This document shows, piece after piece, positions 1-12,779 of a stretch of 57,304 nt of DNA. The notes under the pieces are model-generated. The model worked only from the letters and a program-made list of their open reading frames with translations. It was not told where the DNA came from and did no database searches. The DNA lies in the NCBI GenBank assembly GCA_002633005.1, contig NMRA01000278.1:1-57304 (forward strand), given 5' to 3'. The position numbers and the translations under genes are program-made. Every line of letters starts with the position of its first letter. The first letter of the stretch is position 1. The DNA comes from Phoronis australis. Taxonomy: Eukaryota; Phoronida; Phoronidae.

Positions 1-2705
1 ACATTATGAGAGGACATCAGATCAGAGCGCGCGCAAGTTGGGTTGAAAATGGCGAAAAACCTTCAAAATATTTTGCAAATTTGGAAAAAAGAAATTATGT
101 TAATAAAAATGTTACTTAATTAGTTATAGACACTCACAACAATACTACAATCACCGAGCAAAGTGCACTTCTACATAACATTTGCGATTTTTATAAATCT
201 CTCTATGCATGTAAAGATGAGCTCCTTGATGACGTTAATTTGAACGCTCTGTTCCCACCGTCACTACATGTTCCACGATTAACCAATGACGATAGTAAGC
301 GTTTAGACGGCGAGATCACAGTGTCCGAAGCACTTAGTGTGGTCAAATTGAAGAAAAACGATAAATCCCCTGGCCCTGATGGTTTTAGTGTGGAATTCTT
401 TAATTTTTTTGGAATAATTTATCAGTATTTTTGGTTAATTCATTTAATAACAGTTTTGCTCGTGGTTCCATGCCCCCAAGTCAAATTCAGGGCATGATCA
501 CTATTATTCCAAAAGGTAAAAGCCGCGTGAATTCTTGAGCAATTGGCGCCCCACTTCTCTCTTAAACACAAGTTATAAAGTTTTATTGGGTTGTATTGCA
601 CATCGTACTAAAAGCGTCATTACCAAAATCATTCATGAAAATCAGAAAGGCTTTATAAAGGGGAGGTTTATTGGTAAAATATTGGAACCATCTACGACAT
701 TTTAAATTGCTCAGAAGAATATGACATACCCGGTCTGATAGTTCAAATTGACTTTGAGAAAGCCTTCGATTCCATTTCCTGGAAAATGATCTACAAAACC
801 CTATCTTTTTTTCAACTTTGGTAAAAACCTCATTGATTGGGTGCGCTTACTAAAGTCAAACGCTACACTTTGTGTGATCCAGCACAGCATAACCTCAGAA
901 TACTTCAAAATTGGTGGCGGATCTAAACAAGGTGATCCTGTGTCCCCCTATCTTTACATCATTTGTGTTGAAATAATGGCCATCATGTTTCGTGAAAATA
1001 AAAATATAAAAGGCATTGGCATTCCAGATGTCAACGACCTTAAGCTTCTGCAATATGCAGATGACACGGTTTTGTTTTTAGGTGGTACAACAGAATCCTT
1101 AAAATACTTGCTTGATCTCCTGGACCAATTTCACCTAATGCTCTGGTCTGAGACCAAATGTAGAAAAATCTCATTGTATTTGGATAGGTCGGATGAGGGG
1201 AAGTGAATTGCGCTTGTGTCCAGAATTAAATTTATCATGGCAAAAACAAAAATTCTCAATTCTGGGAGTCACATTTAGCACAAGTTTATCAGAAATTCCA
1301 GACTTAAATTACAATGTCAAAATACAAAAGATTTGCAGATTTGACTTGTTGGTCCAGGAGATCGCTCACTACGCTAGGAAAAATAACCGTAGTTAAAACG
1401 TTTGTTTTGCCTAAATTAACGCACCTCCTGTTGTCATTACCTTCTCCATCACACAAAGTTGTTGACTCTTTAGAAAAACATTTTTTTTAATTTGTTTGGC
1501 AAAACAAAAATGACAGGATAGCTAGAAATATTATGATCCAAGATTTTTCCGACGGAGCCTGTAAAATGGTCCATTTAAAAAGTTATATGAAGTCGTTAAA
1601 ATTTACATGGTTCGTGGGACTTGTGATGGCCAATCAATCTTCCTGGAAATTGATTGTTATGAAAAACCGCTTTTTTGCTGGAAAAAACCTTCTTCATGTT
1701 GGGGCCAAATTTTATAGTCAATGCCCGGGAATTTTTAAGAATGTCTTTTGGAAAGAAGTATTTTTAGTTGTTGGGGAAGTACTCTCTAATATCTCAGATT
1801 ATCACATTACAGAGGAATTTTATTACGAACCATTCTGGTATAATGAACATACTTTTATTGATAAAAAGTCTGTTTTCTACAATGACTGGTATAATTTTTA
1901 TCCACGATGTGTTGAACCATAGTGGTTATTTTATGCCTTACCAGTGTTTTTGTGAAAGATAAAGGTTTTTTCCATCATTCACATCTTTTTGGGGTATTCG
2001 AAGTGCAATTCGTCAAACTATTGGTTATTCTCAAATTAGGCCATGTAGTGAAATTGAGGTAATCTTGCCTATTTGCACAACATTAAATTCCATTCTTATA
2101 TCTAGACAAAAAGTCAATAAACAAATTTATACCCACTTAATACAAAAAAACTATATAAAAAACCCAAATTTGAGGAAAATTGGGAAAAACAGTTGAATAC
2201 CGTAATTCCCCGTGAGTGGTGGAGAAAAACTTATTCTTATTCTATTAACTTTTCTTGTGATGTGCAGCTTAAATGGTTTCAAATACGTTTAACTCACAGA
2301 CTCCTCGGAACCAATAAGTTTTTGAGTAAGACTGGTGTTAGAAATTCAGATAGTTGTAATTTTGTAATTCTCATTCTGAAGACCTTTTTCACTTGTATTG
2401 GTCTTGTTTAGGTGTCCAAAGCTTTTGGAAAACTGTTGAAAACTGGATAAAAAACCTCTGCGGAATTGATATGAAACTCGATCATTTTGACGTAATTTTT
2501 TGCTCCTTTAATGGACCAAAAATCATAAAAATACTTTTATGTTTAGGCAAGTACCACATACACAAGCAAAGACTTCAGAATGTAGAACCATGTTCTGCAC
2601 TTTTTTTGGTTTTGATTACTACAAAGTAGAAAAGGTTATGTACTATAACCAGTGCAGGTATCTCGACTTCGAGGAACGATGGGCCCCTATAGCACCTTTA
2701 TTTTA
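1..2705 (+). mobile_element. Decayed L1/Tx1-like LINE, reverse transcriptase and 3' part of ORF2
   Basis: A non-LTR retrotransposon ORF2 running in from the left edge of the window. In order, across several frames, one can read a pre-RT segment (about 15-120, residues like SWVENGEKPSKYFANLEKRN), an RT1 motif KSPGPDGFSVEFF (about 364-400), a QKGFIKGR segment (about 640), FEKAFDSISW (about 752-785), KQGDPVSPYLYIICVEI (926-976), the catalytic box QYADDTVLFL (1051-1080), and a late Cys/His segment resembling the L1 C-terminal domain (about 2365-2415, HSEDLFHLYWSC across a frameshift). A conserved-looking tail KYLDFEERWAPIAP ends near 2705. Stops and frameshifts interrupt it repeatedly, so it is a dead copy. 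The QGDPVSPYL and ICVEIMAIM wording is typical of the L1/Tx1 group; the clade assignment is inference. The endonuclease and ORF1 would lie upstream of the window. Confidence 0.85.
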
Positions 2706-5700
2706 ATTTATACTACATACAACCAATGTCCACCTGTGTATGAATGTGAGCGTGACTGTGCGCGTGAATGTTTATACTATTTGGCTTTATTGTATTTGCA
2801 TTACGACAACAATGAAAATATTTGACACTCTTTGAAATTTTTTCAATTCGAAATTTAGATGTTTACTGAAGTAATGTATTTTTATTGACACATCTTGCAG
2901 GCGCACCTAAGGCAACTGTCAGAAAAACCGAAGTAGTTGAAGAAAGAGTATGTTGTCAAGAGGTCGACAAGGTTATTGCAACGCGACAACTTACATAGAA
3001 GAAAAAAATATTGTGGAGAATGGGGGTTTTAAACATGTATACATCGATCATGATATTTTGGAGACTGCATGCTGCAATACAAAAGTCAATATCCTGACGG
3101 CTATGACAGACCCTTGGATAAAAGGATGCGACACGTGGCCTACAGACAGTTCCAAAGTTGGGTAAACAGTCACTTAGGACAACTGTCGTGTTGTCATCAC
3201 AGCATGCGCACTAGCCTGCATCATAGCTTTCTTCTCTTTACCAGGAAATGAGGAGGACTTTGAGGTCCATGGATTTTTTTAATAGTTTCATCCATTTATA
3301 GATATCAAGAGTTGTCTTAACCCTGGAATGCTAATTCCTTCACGTGACCTATGTATTCTATTATTAAAACTTGTGACTCAGGGACTAGCCTTAAGGCCTA
3401 TATAATTTGGATGAGTTGCAAAAGGTGTAGTGACAAATTCCATAGAAAGATCAAACATCGAAACAAACGAATGCAATCGCAGCGCAACCTCAGCGGCTTC
3501 AAATTTAAGTTGGCATTCCTGGAATAGACTTCTGTGGTTTCAGATGGGTGAATAATTGACACAGCGAGCAGCATTCATTGATGCTCATCAATCTGGTTAC
3601 TTATGGTAACATGGTCTTGACAAGCGTAGTTTAACTACGACTACATTATAAACCTCGAAACTCAACATCAGTTAAATTATGGTTTACCTAGGTAAATGGA
3701 GGAATTGGCCTACCTCATTGGATTCCAGTTTGTGTGCTTGAAGCGAACACATTGAACAGTAAGGCTGTTACATAAAAATTAAGTTTTGAATCTGGGCCAA
3801 TGTCTGAGGTCGAGACTGAATCTCCTGCCCTCTCATTATGCAGTGGAACTCTCTGAATAGGTAGTGTTTCAGTGGGAAATTTAAAAAGGCTAGCATTAAT
3901 TCGGCAGTAACGCTTCCAAATAAATCTGACATTGATGAAATGTCTCAATGAGATATAAACTGCCACGACACAGCAACCACTGAATCTCAACCCAGAAGCT
4001 CCAGTATGCAATAGCTTTAGATGTTTATAACACGGTACGAAAACACAAAAACTACGCAATGTGTAGGAAGTGGAAATCTAGAGGGAGTGCTAATACCACT
4101 CACTCAAAAATTCCAAGTAAAATGTTCGAATTCTGAGCCAATGATAATTCTGTTTAAAATTTGGATGATACTGTCGAGCAAAAAGGCAGGCGACCGTAAC
4201 AGTTACCTTTTCACCCCCACTTAAGAAAGTCTTCCTATACAGATCCACTCTTTGGGACAGCAACAGTTTCGTGCAAATCAAATATACCTATGCCACAATA
4301 TTTATAGTCATTGAAGAAACATTGAAAAATTTCCACGGGCGGATATCGGATTCTGAGTGGGGTGCCAGGGCACAGTATTATAGCCAGGTGTCTTCAACCT
4401 ACCTAAATGGGGGTGATGTGTCTTCAGGTTGGTGGCAATTGTTTTCATGAAAAACTGAAATATTTGTTCATGATGTACTTTATAATGTAACCCAATATAC
4501 ACGAACATAAGACAAAATGCCACAGAGCTTACTAACAACGTTTTTAACCAATAAGAAAATAACAGTTTCTTATAATTCGATAAGTTCAATGGTTCTATTA
4601 GCATAGACATAAGCATAAACATGAGAAAACTACGTTCATTTTTTTTTTCTTTTTGACCGATCAAAGCCTAATACGGAACTTGCAGATTTTAATTGAATAA
4701 TATGGCTTGTATTCGCCCAAAGACAAGTAAACCTAGTAGTGAACAACCCGTACGTGTAATGCAAGAGCGTTATGTTCTCTCAGTGTAACACACTTGAGCA
4801 GCGTAACCTTCAAAATGTACATGTAAGTTCAGTTATGACCACACGTCAAAGGAAGTTTGCAATCACACCTAGAGACGTGCAAGCTTACGACACTGAGAAA
4901 CATAGTTACGCTCTATACTGAAAGCTGTACCTGTGGTTTTTTTGTACAAGGATAAAACTCGACCGAGGAGGTTCTTAGAGAAAAACATTTGTTCGGGACG
5001 AGGTGGTTCGTAGAGAAAACACGTAATGGGTATGACATATTAAATGCTTCTGGTGTGATAGTATATAGCCATTACATATGACTGGAAAGGGAACCTATTC
5101 GACCTATCAAAATGTGCGTCAAATACAAAACTAACCACTGTCGAAAAAGGTTGGGCTGGGATGTTTGTAAATACAAGTCATGACTTAAAAATAGAGGCCG
5201 CTGGTAGGATTATAGAGTTAAGCTGCTACATACAGGTATGAAAATACAATACCTTATCAGTGTGACCAAATCAATAAACATATAAAACAAGGCCTTACAC
5301 GTCGACTGAAATCTATAGAAAACAAGGAAATGAAACATAAACAAATGTAATGGTCAAAGGTCAATTTCTTGAAAAAGTAAATACAGTAGATGTCTCATGA
5401 ATGCTTTCTCCACCCAGTAATGGATAACTCAATATGCACAGTGTACAAGGAAATTTCTAAACTAATAAACCGCGAAAAACTATAATTGAAACGTTCCAAT
5501 AGTTTCACAACAACTATAATTTAAAAATAGCAACTACAGAAAAAACATCAACATGAAAACTAAGCGGAAATGAACACCAGTACTTTAAATTCCATGCATA
5601 TACACTGTAAATCCCCTTTAGTAGTTAAAAGTATTTAAACACTAATATAAAATGCTACCAATTTCTAAGCCTTGATCGATACAATAATGTGAAATTTACA

Positions 5701-5780
5701 TTTTAATATGGCGATTTATTTTGAGAATTTAGATCATAACTTAAAAATTATCAAAACCCAAGAACCAGGACATTGACTTT
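2706..5780. other. Intergenic stretch, no gene recognised
   Basis: The first 200 bases or so are probably the 3' untranslated tail of the adjoining LINE (GTGTGAATG-type repeats near 2735-2770). Beyond that I see no coding exon, RNA gene or clear repeat. An open frame on the minus strand (3715-4059, 114 codons) has no recognisable motif and is not called a gene. Confidence 0.55.
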
Positions 5781-5849
5781 CGTCCACGTCTCCACCGTAA
5801 ATGGCATGTTTCTGGGGGTGTTAAGACCAGTTCAAAATATATTGAATAC

Positions 5850-6215
5850 CACTCGAGGACATAAAAGTTATCGCTCTTTCAAATAAAAATGTTGGCTACA
5901 GTGTTCTCCACAAGAACATCGATGCCAATTTTCATTATTCTCGCAGCGGTTTGGAAAGGTTGACAGCCTGAAGCAATAAAAGACGACACTGAAATGCGTT
6001 TACGTCTCCATTCTAAACGATGTGTTTCTAGTGGTGTTGATCAGAGTTAAAATTGTTGCAAAATAAGTTGTATGGCAGTAGGGCACCATAATCACTAGGT
6101 CCATTTAAAAACAAGTCAACTAGGGTCTTCATCATATGAACATGTCAATTTTCATAGAGATTTTTGGAACGGTTTGGAAGGCAGAGAGACAGATAGAAAG
6201 CTTCCGATGCAAAAT
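5850..6215 (+). repeat. Two diverged copies of a dispersed repeat with a CAATTTTC...GGTTTGG core
   Basis: Near 5929 and 6144 the sequence reads like TGCCAATTTTCATTATTC followed by an AGCGGTTTGG segment and a short polypurine/GACAG tract. The same core recurs at about 7676 and 8138. The four copies differ by many substitutions, so this is an old dispersed repeat family. No coding potential was seen. Confidence 0.5.
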
Positions 6216-6297
6216 TTGCCATAACCAGTTACACTCTCGATACAAAAAGGATAACAATTTCTAAAATGATCCTGCAAGGGGTTATGGACTGGTACGC

Positions 6298-6472
6298 CGT
6301 AAAATGTAACAATTTCGTAAAATGTAACAATTGCTGCATTTTATGTCATTGTTATATTTTACGTTGCTGGGCTTCTTCTAAAATGTAACAAGCAGTTATA
6401 TTTTATGAAAGTGTTACAATTTACGTCGAATGCAAAACTAGAAATGAATCATACATGTAGTTACATTTTACG
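6298..6472. mobile_element. Short inverted-repeat (MITE-like) element
   Basis: The 13-bp ends CGTAAAATGTAAC (6298-6310) and GTTACATTTTACG (6460-6472) are exact reverse complements. Inside, the same AAAATGTAACA word and its complement recur about five times, so the whole 175 bp can fold into a long imperfect hairpin. There is no ORF. The structure resembles a non-autonomous DNA transposon or foldback element. No convincing target-site duplication was identified. Confidence 0.6.
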
Positions 6473-7145
6473 AAAGCGACGTCATATTCCATGCGTGGCA
6501 ATTGTCTCAGGGAGGAAAACCGTAGACACACTAAACGCCTTCTATCTCGGATTGTGTGAATGAAATTCTATCAAGTGTGCCAGGCCGACTTTATACCTGT
6601 ATATGTCTCCCTATGTACTTTCCATAGTTTTTTTAACATGAGTAGTTTCGATGGTATGGTAAAATATGTACAGCGCATAGTTTCAAATTCACAGGAAAGG
6701 AGATACCAGGATCGGGTAACACGTTTCTTACCATTAAAGCGTTCTTGTAAATCTTTTGTTGGTGCTCATAAACCAATTGTGTATCCGACATTACAGTAAA
6801 GACATTTCCCTTGGTAAGAAAAACAATTATTTGCCTGCAGGCTGACAGATTTTGAAAAAGCAACAGCAAAATATCACCTTTGAGAAGGGCGAGCAATTAT
6901 CTTAAAAAGTGTCGGCATAGAAACGAAAGAAATATCATTGCTTTTATGATGACAAGCTTGTCTGAAATAGTTGTGGTATCAACATGTCAAACCGTGACGT
7001 GTATAGTATTACGTATAAATGCGATGCCCAGCTGGGGAAATAGAAACTATTTCGCACTCTGAAGGGACATGAACATTTTGCTCAAATCTGGTCTATGGGT
7101 AACAGTCCAAAAAACTGACTGTCTTCCTTTTGGTAAATAAAGGAG

Positions 7146-7378
7146 GCAGTGTGGCCTGGTTGATAAGTGCCCGCTTTCTTTACTCGAGGTCGGGGGTTCA
7201 AATCCCACCAGGTCACGCTGCTAAACCCTTGAGCCAGGTTTCTAGCCCCTCAGCTCGGTTTTAACCATATATCAATAAAGCATATACATATGTTGAGGTG
7301 ATCATTCCATTGGCCCACATGCGAGGCCTGCGCACGTCTGGTACAACGTGTATCAGACCGCCTGCAATTATTTTTTTA
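7146..7378 (+). mobile_element. tRNA-derived SINE, copy 1
   Basis: The 5' 75 bases look like a tRNA gene: a box A-like GTGGCCTGGTTGA at about 7150 and a box B GGTTCAAATCC at 7195-7205 with flanking stem GTCGGGGG/CACCAGGTC. After this comes a non-tRNA body (TTGAGCCAGGTTTCTAGC..., CGGTTTTAACC, AATAAAGCATA, GGCCCACATGCGAGGCCTGC) that is shared with a second copy at 41104. A T-rich stretch follows. The shared body shows that this is a SINE family rather than an isolated tRNA gene. The copies differ at many positions, so the insertions are not recent. Confidence 0.8.
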
Positions 7379-7499
7379 ATTCTCGGTAAATAAAAACATG
7401 CAGTTTGTTTTCCCATTATCGTTTAAAATAAAGTGTGAATTAAAAGTGCTTTTTGTCAATGGTTGTTGGTTCGAAGTACACATAAAGAAGGACAGAGTT

Positions 7500-8700
7500 T
7501 GGTCATTGTATTTGAAAATCCGTTCAGGATCGTTGAAGATAGAGCTAAAATTGAAAAAAACTAAAATTGTTACTAGGGTGCACACTGGTAGTCGGAACCA
7601 TACGACAACCATCGTCATTTGTTGTCGAGCTCGTATAAATACACTTGCTAAATTTAATGAAAATCCTGCTTACATGCCAATTTTCAGAAATATCCTTAGA
7701 GTGGTTTGATTGACAGCGGGGGGATGCCAAAAAACAGATCGGAAAACCGGCAGTAGAAATGGCCACAAAGTGGCTTAAAATGCATTGAATTTAACCGAAA
7801 CCGGATGAGACCGTCTCATCATTAATAGATGCCTATAAGTATGCCAAATTTTATGAAAATCCATTGACGACGGTTTAAAATACAGAGGTAAACGTAAAAA
7901 GCAATAAAATTGCCACTAGGGGCACACCGTTTGTCCGGTCCCTCCGAAATTCTTCGTCCTCTGTTGTCAACTTCATGTAAACACAACAGCAAAATTCAAT
8001 TAACATTCCTGTAGATCGTTTAGGGAGATATAGCCATGAGCGCAAAAACAAACAAAACAGTCACTAGCAGGCGTGATAGTAGTCGAAGTAATCGGCAAAC
8101 CATCGTCAGCTTTCCTCTTCACAGTAAGAACATGTATATGTCAATTTTCAAAATCATCTCTAGAGCGGTTTGGTTGATAGACCGGCGGACACATAAAACA
8201 GGCTCGAAAACAATAAAAATGCTCACTATGTGGCGGAAAATACCTCGAATCTACCCGGAAACAAGAGGATGGCATCATCTAAGTAATAGATGCTTTAAAC
8301 TGCCAAGTTTTACGAAAATCCGTAGAGGATCTCCATAGATACAGAGGTAAGCGAAGGAAATTAAAATTGTCACTAGGGGGCACAAGAGTAAACGGAGGTA
8401 CAAATGTGGTCTTCTTCCGTCATCAGCTTCACAGGAGCACATCTGCCAAATGTCATCAAGAGTAGCATTCATACTTCCATTGCCCAGAACAAGACGGCTG
8501 CACGTGTATGGTATCTTATCTCGTTTGTTACAGCTATTTTCACCTGCCTTGTTTGCGGGTCTATGTCGGAAACATTATTTGCCGAAACAATCATTACCTG
8601 CTCATTTTCAAGACCTGGATTTTCAACTGATGTGTCGAATACATCCAGTTTGTTTTTACCATCATTCTATTGGAACATAGAGTCATCAGAAGCCAGATAG
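7500..8700 (+). repeat. Tandem-like copies of a diverged dispersed repeat
   Basis: A sequence of the form AATAGATGC..., TGCCAA(A/G)TTTTA(T/C)GAAAATCC, ACAGAGGTAA, AAAATTG(C/T)CACTAGGGG-CAC is present near 7825-7928 and again near 8285-8385, with a related piece at 7512-7590. Each is followed some 200 bases later by the CAATTTTC...GGTTTGGTTGA core (7676, 8138). So the block is about two to three copies of a roughly 460-bp unit. The frames across it are short and unrecognised. It continues the family seen at 5850-6215. Confidence 0.5.
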
Positions 8701-8719
8701 AATGCGCGGTTTATTGCAG

Positions 8720-9420
8720 GAGAGATACAGCTCGCAGTTCGGCTTATTGCTAAGAAGACACGGGAGTGTGTTACTTAACTCTGGAAAACTAACACCAGAT
8801 GGAATCACGAGGACAAAGCGTGTACAAGGGTGGTAAAATTAGTGGCTCCATAACAATCGGTAACTTTGAATTAGATATACTATTGTTTTATATCAGAAAT
8901 TTTTCGGTTTTCAAACGCACACATTAATTGTTCGAAAACCTTTTACCCAATGCACGTACGTTATTGTCGTGTTCGAGTAAATTTACAAAATTACCAGGCC
9001 AGGGCAGACATTCGCACCCCGAGCTGCCAAATGGAATCTGGGAGAATTTTAGGGGGTGGGGGGCCTGGCCCCCTTGTCCACCCACCCCCCTTAAATCCCT
9101 CACTGCTTACGTAAACTTTATGAAACTGGACCAAAAATGGGCTTTTTGCACACTTGCCGGAGTCAGAGAAATGAGTTGTTGTGTCACGTGACCATCACGA
9201 GGAGGTGCTTATAAAATTAGTTAGCCTCGCATAGAAAGGCGTCAGGGAGTGTTTGAAACGTGGAATTATCGCGGATGAAAAGGCCCTACTAAAAGACAAG
9301 ACTACATTTAGAACTGGCTCCGGGAGAAGCACGCGATGAAATCTCTGCCCTCGGCTTAGATGTATGTTCAAATTTCAAAGTAGCTGGGTAACTTTTTTNC
9401 TCGTTATCGCCTAACGCGCA
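8720..9420. other. No gene seen; one C/G-run motif
   Basis: Nothing coding is recognised. Around 9049-9096 there is a run of alternating G and C blocks (TTAGGGGGTGGGGGGCC then GGCCCCC, CACCCACCCCCC). It is a common pattern at the ends of dispersed elements and can form a hairpin. Base 9399 is N. Confidence 0.4.
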
Positions 9421-9427
9421 CTTTGAG

Positions 9428-9780
9428 TAGGCTGTGCCAGTACACCGCTTTCCGAAAGATGACACGCTCTGCCGTACAGTACATGGCTCGTCCGTGTAAA
9501 GAACGCAGCGTACAAAGCAGTGGAGAATTACCGAGTGTGTGGCAAGCATTTTCTGAAGATGGATTACGAAAGAGATATGTACTCGGAGTCGGAGAAGGTT
9601 CCTGAAAATCAACCCCTGAAGAAGGGTGCCATACTGTCGATGTTGATCTGCGGCAACGCCCTGTGGCCAACCTCGTGCCGGGAAAGTCGAAAAAAGAAAG
9701 ACTGCGGAAAACGGATAAGAGAGAAAATTCAGTGCATGGTTTATCTTTTGAGGACCCAGGCCAGGACATTGTCGTCAGGG
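9428..9780 (+). pseudogene. Broken THAP-type zinc finger domain, remnant 1
   Basis: THAP is a C2CH zinc-binding DNA-binding domain found in transcription factors and in P-element-like transposases. Here the pieces lie in different frames: AVPVHRFPKDDTLCRTVH (from about 9429), then VKNAAYKAVENYRVCGKHF (from about 9494) with the family's late C..H (VCGKHF), then LKKGA, and in a further frame a basic tail (LVPGKSKKERLRKTDKR, about 9672-9722). The N-terminal Cys-x-Cys pair is not visible. At least two frameshifts or stops break it. It is either a decayed gene or a decayed THAP-type transposase; no transposase catalytic core was recognised nearby. Confidence 0.55.
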
Positions 9781-10423
9781 TCTTCGCTTTTGCAGCACAG
9801 GTCGTCTAAACGCACATATATATTTCGAAAAAATTGAGAGAATTTGTAAAGCGAAGTTTTTGCAGAGCGTACTAATTTGCTGGATGTTTAAATTCAATAA
9901 GTCAATTTTGCGAATGCAAAACTATATTTTTCTAGAGGCCCTTCTCAGGCAAGGGATAACGTTGACAAATTTCGCTTCATCATTTTCTCGAAACTGTATA
10001 TAACTTGAGAAAAACTGATGACCTGACAGATAACATCAATTGCCGCGCATTTCCTGATATTTGAAAATACAGATATTTTCATATTGAGGGGCCCCGCTTT
10101 TGAACGAGGCCATTGATGACATTTAAGTGGCTACCTTTTTGTGTTTTTATTAAGAAATTCTTACGGGGCCGCTCACAGTGAAAGGGTCAAGTGTTGGAAT
10201 CGATTACCTCTATTTTCCTTTTTTTGTGTGAAATCGTGCTTTCGTGTTGAAGGAGGTCACTCCCTGCATCGTTTTGGCACCACACGACGGTGGAATGAAC
10301 TGTCACTTTTTTCCAAGCTTAATGATGTTTAGCCTTTTATCTTAAGGTGTCCCACTTCAGAGAGTACCCTCTCTCGTTGGAGCAGTGGGGGGAAATGTCC
10401 CTTTGTCCCACTATATACATGTA

Positions 10424-10530
10424 TATCTGCGCGTGCCGGACAAGTGTACACAGGCATTATATCTGCGCGTGAACGACAGGTGTACACAGGCACTATGTTT
10501 GCGCGTGCACGACAGGTGTACACAATCAGT
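10424..10530. repeat. 36-bp minisatellite, three copies
   Basis: The word TGCGCGTG...GACAGGTGTACACA starts at 10429, 10465 and 10501, giving an exact 36-bp period with few substitutions. It continues into unique sequence on both sides. Confidence 0.75.
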
Positions 10531-11886
10531 TATGGTTGATAAAGTTTATTACAAATGATACTTTAAAATAGATTAATGTCGACTATTTCTAAAAATGGTA
10601 TGACATGTTATAAGATGTTGATAAGAATTAACGAAAGATGTAATATAAGATCTTAGTTTTTTCATCAGCCCTATTAATTTATACGAATTTTTGTCACTGA
10701 CCAAAAACGATCCGTAAATGATGAAGCATTGCTCATTCTAAGTTCAGAAAATATGATTAAAACAGGGAAGAAGATGAACAGTATACACAGTGTCTATTTT
10801 GTTACGTACAAGTTCAATAAGATTGGCGGTAAATATAAAGGGCAAAACTAAGCCTTTGAACTAGCAAGGAGCAATGTATAATGCATACAGAGGTACATGT
10901 ATCAGCAGTCAGGGCACGGACTTCTGTGTACATGTACAGTGTATAGCCCGAGTAGCTAGAATGGAGGGAGATTTGTCTCGTACGGAACATTCTCCGGAGG
11001 GGAGGAGGGGGAAGGGAGGGGCGACACAACAATTCGTGATGATCGGCACTAAAGATTTTAGCATCAGAAATATTACATTCAAGTAAGTCAGGCAAACACA
11101 TTTTAATTAATAATCCACTGGTGCCACCTGCCGCCCCGAAGTGTTGTACCAGAGATTTCCAGTCAAATACCGTCCTAGCCATTCTATTACTGCTCATGAA
11201 TTTCTGTAATTACATCACGTTTCGTCTCTTATATTTGCTAAACGTAAATTGAAACGTCAGAAAGGAAACGAAAACGTCTTTGTGTTAGAACGCTGCATGT
11301 GTTTGGCATTTCTAACAAAGCACTCGCGTAATGGAAGTTTTTTTAAGATTGAGCACGGTTCCAAAAAATTGTAGGTCTTGTTACACCTGACCACAGAATG
11401 ATTCTGTGATTTTAGGACTGAAACTGAACCAAATCTGGCGTGGTGACTCATTGGAAGGTGCAGAACTCGGGGAGAAGGGGGAGGGGGGCAATACAAGCGT
11501 GATATTTTTATTTTGGAGCCATATTTGTCAGATATCAATCAGTGTCACTTACTACCTAAAGAGGCCAGATCATGCGCAATAAACATCACCAGACGCTTTG
11601 CTTCACCTTGGTGTATTTGCTTTCATTTTTTCGACATCGCATTCGCTTTACCAAAGATTCACGCACAAATGCCGCGTAGAGACAAACACCTCTTCACCAC
11701 GTATTCGCATCTTCCCGTTCAAAATTGCTTTATTTTATACAATTTGTCAATATGTTGTTGACTGAAAATATTTGTTTTAGGAACAATGTCAGCGACCAAC
11801 TGATACATGTACATGTTACTAGAGCAGATTTTACCGTCACCGATGCATGGAAACGGAATGCGCTTGGCTAGAATGGGGAGTAGCCT
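10531..11886. other. Intergenic, low-complexity patches only
   Basis: There are purine-rich tracts (GGAGGGGAGGAGGGGGAAGG near 11000 and GGGGAGAAGGGGGAGGGGG near 11470) and several ACATGTACATG words. Open frames here overlap on both strands and match nothing I recognise. Confidence 0.45.
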
Positions 11887-12128
11887 CAGTGGCGGATTTA
11901 GGGGATTGCCAAGGAGGCCATGCCCCCGCCCTAAAACTCTACCAGATACCATTTTGGAGTTTGGGTGCGAATTGCTAACTAGCAGACGAATAAACAATGC
12001 ATAAACCTGAACAAACCCCGTATACTGCTGCATCCCCACGCGCTTTAGGCTGGGCGGGCGCGTTTGCCGAAATTTTGGTTTTCCTGTGCCCTGCCACCCC
12101 CTAAATCAAAATCCTGGATACGCCCCTG
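11887..12128. mobile_element. Non-autonomous DNA element with GGCGTATCC-type ends
   Basis: The left end CAGTGGCGGATTTAGGGG and the right end CCCCTAAATCAAAATCC...ACGCCCCTG are imperfect terminal inverted repeats. The 5-bp word AGCCT lies immediately outside both ends (11882-11886 and 12129-12133), as expected for a target-site duplication, although a longer one cannot be excluded. The internal 200 bases have no transposase. This CAG(G/T)GGCG...GGATTTAGGGG end type is common in marine invertebrate genomes (recalled, not searched). Confidence 0.6.
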
Positions 12129-12779
12129 AGCCTCAATAATGGTCATTCCGTGTTTGATGCCTCTGTCTAGGTTCGTGGAAGTCATAACCATATGATTTCG
12201 AAGTTAGAGCCTTCCAAGTCCGTGGGATTAGTGCATTAAGTTCCGTGTGTTTTGCGTCTTTACTGCAAGGGTTAATACTGTGAAAACAAAATCTCCTGAG
12301 TAAGAGCTCTCCGGTGCAACAATTCATTCACTATCCCATCGTGATAGGAGACCCGTGAGGAATTTTAAAAACGGAAAATGATGCAGTTCGGCGTAACACA
12401 AACAAAAAACAAGTGTGGACGAAGACTGTAAAAACTAGCTGCGTTTACAAAATGAGTACGGCGTTGTATTGACCGGGAAGCAGCCAGTCTAATGCAACGT
12501 GTTAATGTCACGAGCCAAAAGATCAAATGTAAAGAAAACTTTTAACGTTTTGTTATCCAAAACTTGTTGCATTGTCCATAATACAATGTTCAATATTACC
12601 GCTTGTATCCAACCTTCGAATTAGTGGTCGGTGAACACAACCGGTGTGACCTCATATAATGGAAACAGTAAAACTAAGTTAATTTACATGTGTTTGACCC
12701 TGTGCCGAGAAGAATATCAGTATCTGCACGCAAAGCGGTATCAGCCTGACCACCCATTATGCAACTGCTACTCTAGCCT

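Noticed and set aside
3715-4664. Minus-strand open frames of 114 and 118 codons
   Set aside because: They have no recognisable motif and overlap other frames; sequence composition can explain them.
7146-7220. Functional tRNA gene
   Set aside because: The tRNA-like head is followed by a body shared with 41104, and the stems are imperfect, so it is a SINE.
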